The position numbers and the translations under genes were made by a program. This document shows, piece by piece, positions 61,961 through 64,000 of a stretch of 64,000 nt of DNA (its first letter is position 1; each line of letters starts with the position of its first letter). Source of the DNA: DSOI01 sp041394885 (GTDB taxonomy: Bacteria > Acidobacteriota > Terriglobia > Bryobacterales > Bryobacteraceae); NCBI GenBank assembly GCA_041394885.1, contig JAWKHI010000008.1, positions 124,001-188,000 on the forward strand, in the 5' to 3' direction. A model generated the notes under the pieces. It saw only the letters and a list, made by a program, of their open reading frames with translations, did not search any database and was not told the DNA's origin.

Positions 61961-62131
61961 CTACGCCGCGTCTGTTTGAGTCACGCACCCTTGCCGGAAG
62001 CTCACCCACGCCCCGAACACGAACATCACCAGCGCCCCGAACAACACCGCCCCCAGCCGCTTCTCGAACCCGTGCCTCGGCCATCCCTTCGGCCTCGATT
62101 GATACCAGTCCGTCTGTTGTTCCACCGGCAT
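61961..62131 (-). CDS. 56-residue single-pass membrane protein
   Basis: ATG 62131 to TAG 61961. Begins MPVEQQTDWYQSRPKGWPRH; the helix is GAVLFGALVMFVFGAWVSF, then a short tail QGCVTQTDAA. It lies 31 bases after the mobilisation-like gene on the same strand. Unknown function. Confidence 0.45.
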   Translation of the reverse strand: MPVEQQTDWYQSRPKGWPRHGFEKRLGAVLFGALVMFVFGAWVSFRQGCVTQTDAA

Positions 62132-62162
62132 GTCCCAAGTACCTCCGCTCGTGATCTTTTCT

Positions 62163-62504
62163 TTAGCCGCCGACCTTCCTTGCGTCCGCCTTGGCGATGA
62201 TCTCTTTCACGCCCTCCACCGTGATCTCTTCCCCCTTCGCCAGGTCGAAGAAGAGATTCAAAACGATGGCCCGCAGCGCCCGCACCTCGCCGAGCACCGC
62301 CGCGTCTCGATTCTGGTTGTCGTTGGGATTGGTTGTGGCTGGCGTCGGCGTGGTGGCCGCGAGCAGCGCCGACCGCGCCCACTCGCTCACGCTCTGCCCC
62401 GATTGGGCGGCTAAAGATTCGAGCCGCGCGAACTCTTCCTCGGTCAGCTTCGTCCCCACCGACCGCGTCCGCGCCGCCGCCCCGTTCTTGGAAGTCGCCG
62501 CCAC
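62163..62504 (-). CDS. Ribbon-helix-helix, MobC-like protein
   Basis: 113 residues from GTG 62504, picked because GAGAAG lies 7 bases upstream; a TTG at 62552 gives 129 residues. Residues near the N-terminus, SVGTKLTEEEFARLESLAAQSGQSVSEWARSALL (read as two stretches), match the strand-helix-helix of RHH proteins such as relaxosome MobC. A Thr/Pro/Asn linker is followed by a helical C-terminus (VLGEVRALRAIVLNLFFDLA). Likely DNA binding; the inverted-repeat cluster upstream is the obvious target. Confidence 0.6.
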   Translation of the reverse strand: MAATSKNGAAARTRSVGTKLTEEEFARLESLAAQSGQSVSEWARSALLAATTPTPATTNPNDNQNRDAAVLGEVRALRAIVLNLFFDLAKGEEITVEGVKEIIAKADARKVGG

Positions 62505-62614
62505 CGGAAAGCTTCTCAAGGAAAACACTACACCCGTTTCGCCGAACCGCAAAACGAGTTGCAGGAGAAGACGCCACCCCGGCGAAGGCCCCCGCTTTGC
62601 AGCACCTGCCTTCG

Positions 62615-62820
62615 GGGTGACGTGTCACCCTTTTTCAGCCGCTGAAAGCGGCTTCCGGGAACTTTCTTCGGTTATACAACGTTACCGGACGGTAACCTGT
62701 TGTCCGCGCGTGGCTTGCCTGAATTTCACGGCTTCGTTCAATGCTGCAAGGTTATACGCGCCGGAATCTGTTGATTCCACAAGCGGCTCCTTCACAGATT
62801 CCGGCGAACCTGTTGATTCC
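62615..62820. repeat. Cluster of perfect inverted repeats upstream of RHH gene
   Basis: GGGTGAC-GT-GTCACCC (62615-62630, then T5); AGCCGCT-GAA-AGCGGCT (62637-62653); ACAAC-GTTACCG-GA-CGGTAAC-CT-GTTGT (62676-62703); CCGGAATCTG (62761-62770) paired with CAGATTCCGG (62795-62804); plus the direct repeat CTGTTGATTCC at 62768-62778 and 62810-62820. Such density near a MobC-like gene suggests an oriT, operator or replication site. The first may also be a plus-strand terminator. Confidence 0.65.
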
Positions 62821-62856
62821 GCGTGGTTACTCCATATAACTTTTCCAGGCGCAGCG

Positions 62857-63342
62857 CTAGCGACGTTCCAAAGGGCCACCACTTGGCTTTTTCGGCTCGT
62901 TAACCGCGACATCAGGCGGCCCCTGCTCAGGCCACTTGAAAATCATCGGTGCAAAAGCGATGTTCTCTGCGCAGAACTGCCCTCTAGAGCTTGCGCGGCA
63001 GCTCGATACTCCGCACCACGTTGTGCAATCAGTCGGATAGCGGCCCGCCTCGGCCTTGCTCCACTTTTGAGCGTGCTCCATGTCATCTCCAAACCCGGTC
63101 GTCAGAGAGTTCATGTCGAACCTTGGAGCTTCATCACCGGCGATTCGGTAGTAGACATCCGGGAATGTGGCTCCTCCGTCTCGCAACAGAATCCGACAGT
63201 AGACCATTGGGAGGAACTCGACCAATCGTGCCGCGAGCATTCGTTCCACTCCACGGAGCACGAGCATCTCAAACAATTCGTCATCGCCGAGAACAGGAGA
63301 GTCACGGAACAACTCTGCGGCTTCGCGAATCTGCTGATTCAT
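62857..63342 (-). CDS. Unknown protein, possible immunity partner of broken toxin locus
   Basis: 161 residues from ATG 63342. The first two-thirds look like a compact folded domain (REAAELFRDSPVLGDDELFE, RMLAARLVEFLPMVYCRILL, GATFPDVYYRIAGDEAPRF). The C-terminus is Cys/Ser-rich and then Pro-rich, possibly after a frameshift. It directly follows the damaged toxin-like region, the usual position of an immunity gene. Not recognised. Confidence 0.4.
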   Translation of the reverse strand: MNQQIREAAELFRDSPVLGDDELFEMLVLRGVERMLAARLVEFLPMVYCRILLRDGGATFPDVYYRIAGDEAPRFDMNSLTTGFGDDMEHAQKWSKAEAGRYPTDCTTWCGVSSCRASSRGQFCAENIAFAPMIFKWPEQGPPDVAVNEPKKPSGGPLERR

Positions 63343-63399
63343 CTCCTAATGCTCCGGGAACATTACTTCGCAGTTCGGACACTTGTTGGAAGCGGTCAT

Positions 63400-63862
63400 T
63401 GTTTCGCGGTCTGATTCCTTGGGTGTGGCGGACGTTCTTCAGATCCGGATCCCTGGTTCGCCAACTGGTTTGCAGTTGAACATTCAAAGCAGTTCCCGAC
63501 TTTGCCCTTGACACCCGGCACTTGATTGCCGACTCCACCCAACGGTGCAGCTCTACCTGCAACCTGAGGATTCAACGGGTCCTTGGATTCCGCCGCTCTT
63601 CCCGCAGCAACAGCCTCGTCTTTACGTCGCATGCTGCTCCAACCATCGCTGTCTCTCGGCCAGTAGCCGCAGCCAGCGCTTCTGCAGCATTCTGGGCGTT
63701 GGCCAAGACAGGCAACTCCTTCAACGTTGTACCAATCGCGGTGCCGCGAGAAGCTCCCCCGGTCAGGGCGGCTGCCGAGATCCAGTCCTACCTCGGTAAG
63801 AGTCGTAACTTTGTCATCAAGGCTCGCATTGGCAAAGTTCTGAAGACCGGTTCCAATGGCAC
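63400..63862 (-). pseudogene. Frameshifted toxin-like locus
   Basis: Protein-like sequence on the minus strand moves between frames: GLQNFANASLDDKVTTLTEVG, then after a stop DWISAAALTGGASRGTAIGT ... AQNAAEALAAATGRETAMVG, then GVGNQVPGVKGKVGNCFECS ... ANQLANQGS. The Gly-rich hinge and CxxC-containing C-terminal segment resemble polymorphic toxin tails. No single frame spans it, so it is probably a decayed gene. Confidence 0.35.
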
Positions 63863-64000
63863 TTAAGGCTGCCCTGGATTCGTCACGGCATTCCAAATGC
63901 CGCTTGCTGCCGCCGGAATTGTCCGTTCTGGCTCAAGAACAAGGCTGACGAAGGCGAGGCTCAGCCTGATCAACCCATTTCGCAGCCCCTGACAACTCCC
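63863..64000 (-). CDS. Partial ORF cut by right window edge
   Basis: Open from the window edge to TAA 63863-63865: GLRNGLIRLSLAFVSLVLEP ... AAASGIWNAVTNPGQP. It could be the part of the toxin-like gene before its first frameshift. Too short to classify. Confidence 0.3.
   Translation of the reverse strand, partial: GSCQGLRNGLIRLSLAFVSLVLEPERTIPAAASGIWNAVTNPGQP

Overview
The window is high-GC, gene-dense bacterial DNA with many ATGA-type overlaps. It most resembles an Acidobacteriota genome of the Bryobacterales/Solibacter kind. The reasons are a VWFA-related protein of the acidobacterial type, an Oar-like TonB-dependent receptor with a carboxypeptidase-regulatory N-domain, several Tat-signalled enzymes and an IS66-like accessory-gene remnant. 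The taxon is inferred from gene content. I see no rRNA, tRNA or CRISPR array.

Layout: (1) 1-7.8 kb is housekeeping: the end of a radical SAM gene, a transaldolase-like aldolase, a Dabb protein, an APS kinase with a degenerate ATP-sulfurylase-like front half, a HAD phosphatase, an ECF sigma factor with a small Cys-rich partner, and an HTTM-DCC fusion. (2) 7.9-13.3 kb is a six-gene type VI secretion cargo operon: VgrG, a PAAR protein fused to a C39/papain-like protease domain, three candidate immunity or adaptor proteins, and a protein with a clan-CD (caspase-like) His/Cys signature. No T6SS sheath or baseplate genes are nearby, so it is an orphan VgrG island. (3) 13.3-29 kb holds a GlcD-like FAD oxidase with RNase J, a secreted TPR operon with a metallophosphoesterase, PilZ, PGPGW and MerR proteins, a subtilisin with NVVWGT repeats, and a VWA/TonB-receptor operon.

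(4) 29-49.8 kb: a RidA/NYN-LOTUS/B12-domain operon; proC, an M3 oligopeptidase and an S9 peptidase; an 830-residue uncharacterised protein; a catabolic operon (enolase superfamily, GNAT, SMP-30); a PPi-type phosphofructokinase; a fused anthranilate synthase; HpnE; a truncated alcohol dehydrogenase; and an SDR. (5) 49.8-59.7 kb: a LOV-domain blue-light receptor joined to a SpoIIE/PP2C phosphatase; a four-gene cluster (unknown protein, B12 radical SAM, methyltransferase, PhyH dioxygenase) that looks like a small tailoring pathway; divergent oxyR/katA; two PepSY-TM proteins; and an aldo/keto reductase.

(6) 60-64 kb is an eroded accessory region: a NrdG-like radical SAM fragment, a DUF3150 gene, an IS66-accessory remnant, a small membrane protein, a ribbon-helix-helix mobilisation-like protein, a cluster of perfect inverted repeats suggestive of an operator or oriT, and a frameshifted toxin-like locus with a possible immunity gene, running off the right edge. 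Noncoding stretches above about 300 bases occur only here (about 60088-60486, 62505-62856 and 63343-63862). The first shows nothing clear, the second holds the inverted repeats, and the third holds the broken locus. The 216-base gap at 51106-51321 shows nothing I recognise.
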